Source of the DNA: Flagellimonas hymeniacidonis
GTDB lineage: Bacteria > Bacteroidota > Bacteroidia > Flavobacteriales > Flavobacteriaceae
Reading direction: 5' to 3'
NCBI RefSeq assembly: GCF_008040165.1
Contig: NZ_VRUR01000001.1
Coordinates: forward strand, 380,458-444,457
Length of the DNA: 64,000 nt
This document shows, one piece after another, positions 63,074 to 64,000 of this stretch. Within the stretch, counting starts at the first letter, position 1, and each line of letters opens with the position of its first letter. The notes below the pieces were generated by a model that saw only the letters and a program-made list of their open reading frames with translations, ran no database searches and was not told the origin of the DNA. Position numbers and translations under genes: made by a program.

Positions 63074-64000
63074 TTAATCTTCAAACTCCTCTTTAAGGAT
63101 ACGTACCACATCTTTAACGGTTTCCTCTTCTAAATCCGTACGTTTAATTAGATCATTGACATCTTGCTCCAGAACACTTCTTGCAGTATCCAGACCAATC
63201 TTTTTAAACTCTTCAATGACCCATGCTTCTATTTCATCTGAGAATTCGGTCAATTCTACATCCTCCTCAACACCTTCTCTAAATACATCAATCTCATAAC
63301 CAGTTAATTGGCCCGCCAAACGAATGTTATGGCCGCCTCTACCAATAGCCTTGGAAACTTCCTCTGGCTTTAGATATACTTGAGCCGTTTTCTTCTCGTC
63401 ATTCAGCTTTACGGATGATACCCTTGCCGGACTCAAAGCACGTGTTACCATCAATTGGGAATTGTTGGTCCAATTGATCACGTCAATATTTTCATTGCCC
63501 AATTCTCTAACGATGCCATGAATACGGGATCCTTTCATCCCCACACAAGCTCCTACCGGATCAATTCTATCATCATATGAGTCTACTGCAACCTTTGCTT
63601 TTTCACCTGGAATACGAACTGCTTTTTTAATCGTAATCAATCCATCGAAAACTTCTGGAATTTCTTGGAAGAACAATTGCTCCAAGAAAGTTGGAGAAGT
63701 CCTGGACATGATAATCGCAGGCTTGTTTCCTTTCAATTCCACACTTTCAATTACACCTCTTACATTATCCCCTTTTCTAAAAAAGTCAGATGGAATCTGC
63801 TTCTCTTTTGGCAATATGATCTCATTTCCTTCATCATCCAACAAAATAATCGCTTTATGACGAATATGATGCACCTCAGCCGTATAAATTTCCCCTTCTA
63901 GGTCTTTAAACTGCTTATATATTGTAGTGTTATCGTGCTCATGAATTTTTGAAATAAGGTTTTGACGTAATGCCAAAATAGCCCTACGACCCAAATCCAT
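63074..64000 (-). CDS. nusA: Transcription termination/antitermination factor NusA, C-terminal part (truncated at right edge)
   Basis: The 308 residues visible cover the S1 domain (about 30-95), KH domains (about 100-240, with GACVGMKGSRIHGIVRELGNE and GRGGHNIRLAGQLTGYEIDV) and the C-terminal helix-rich end. The Met at 64000 is probably not the true start: flavobacterial NusA normally has about 100 more residues before the DLGRRAILALRQNLI segment. NusA binds RNA polymerase and shapes pausing and termination. It is upstream of infB in the same direction. Confidence 0.95.
   Translation of the reverse strand: MDLGRRAILALRQNLISKIHEHDNTTIYKQFKDLEGEIYTAEVHHIRHKAIILLDDEGNEIILPKEKQIPSDFFRKGDNVRGVIESVELKGNKPAIIMSRTSPTFLEQLFFQEIPEVFDGLITIKKAVRIPGEKAKVAVDSYDDRIDPVGACVGMKGSRIHGIVRELGNENIDVINWTNNSQLMVTRALSPARVSSVKLNDEKKTAQVYLKPEEVSKAIGRGGHNIRLAGQLTGYEIDVFREGVEEDVELTEFSDEIEAWVIEEFKKIGLDTARSVLEQDVNDLIKRTDLEEETVKDVVRILKEEFED

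Overview
The window looks like a chromosomal segment of a marine-type Flavobacteriaceae bacterium (Bacteroidota). The evidence is the type IX secretion/gliding genes (SprA, a PorP/SprF-like protein), the order malic enzyme-ruvA-sprA-gcvH-vanZ-tonB, an alternative complex III (ACIII) cluster joined to a caa3-type oxidase, promoters of the Bacteroidota form TTTG-N19-TAnnTTTG, low G+C, and a near-absence of purine-rich ribosome binding sites. I cannot name a genus from this alone. Both ends are cut inside genes: a Calx-beta repeat adhesin on the left and nusA on the right. No gene-free stretch exceeds about 300 bases, and I saw no tRNA, rRNA, insertion sequence, prophage or CRISPR.

Layout. 1-943: start of a large secreted Calx-beta protein with G+C-rich, near-identical repeats. 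1.1-5.6 kb: fabD, a gamma-carbonic-anhydrase-like protein, and a LytTR regulator with a TPR sensor kinase. 5.7-12.3 kb: secreted vWA protein, PorP-like protein, NifU-type Fe-S protein, dodecin, DUF255 thioredoxin-like protein and MscS channel. 12.3-22.5 kb: tsaB, a TolC protein and a MacAB-like efflux cluster in which the unit permease-permease-adaptor occurs twice around a single ATPase.

22.6-27.8 kb: heme O synthase, two subunit III proteins, subunit IV, then a small unit with a cysteine-less Sco-like protein, a true SCO protein, DUF420 and a 70-residue CxxC membrane protein. These are assembly parts and small subunits for the oxidase whose subunits I and II lie 20 kb away. 27.9-30.9 kb: metallo-beta-lactamase-fold enzyme, an orphan, TonB, VanZ and GcvH. 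31-38 kb: giant SprA translocon gene. 38-47 kb: ruvA, malic enzyme, an SLC45-like transporter, queG, ruvB and an acyl-CoA oxidase-like enzyme.

47-59.6 kb: a head-GIN protein, then coxA, coxB and actF-E-D-C-B-A, one long respiratory operon ending in a terminator. The chain it encodes would take electrons from menaquinol through ACIII cytochromes to oxygen. 59.8-64 kb: SPOR protein, infB and partial nusA.

Most of the content is conserved housekeeping and respiration; I found no clearly new defence or mobile system. The points most worth a second look are the duplicated efflux module, the helix-hairpin-helix tail on ActC, the His-rich segments on ActF and CoxA, the cysteine-less Sco-like protein, and the base-composition anomaly of the left-edge adhesin.
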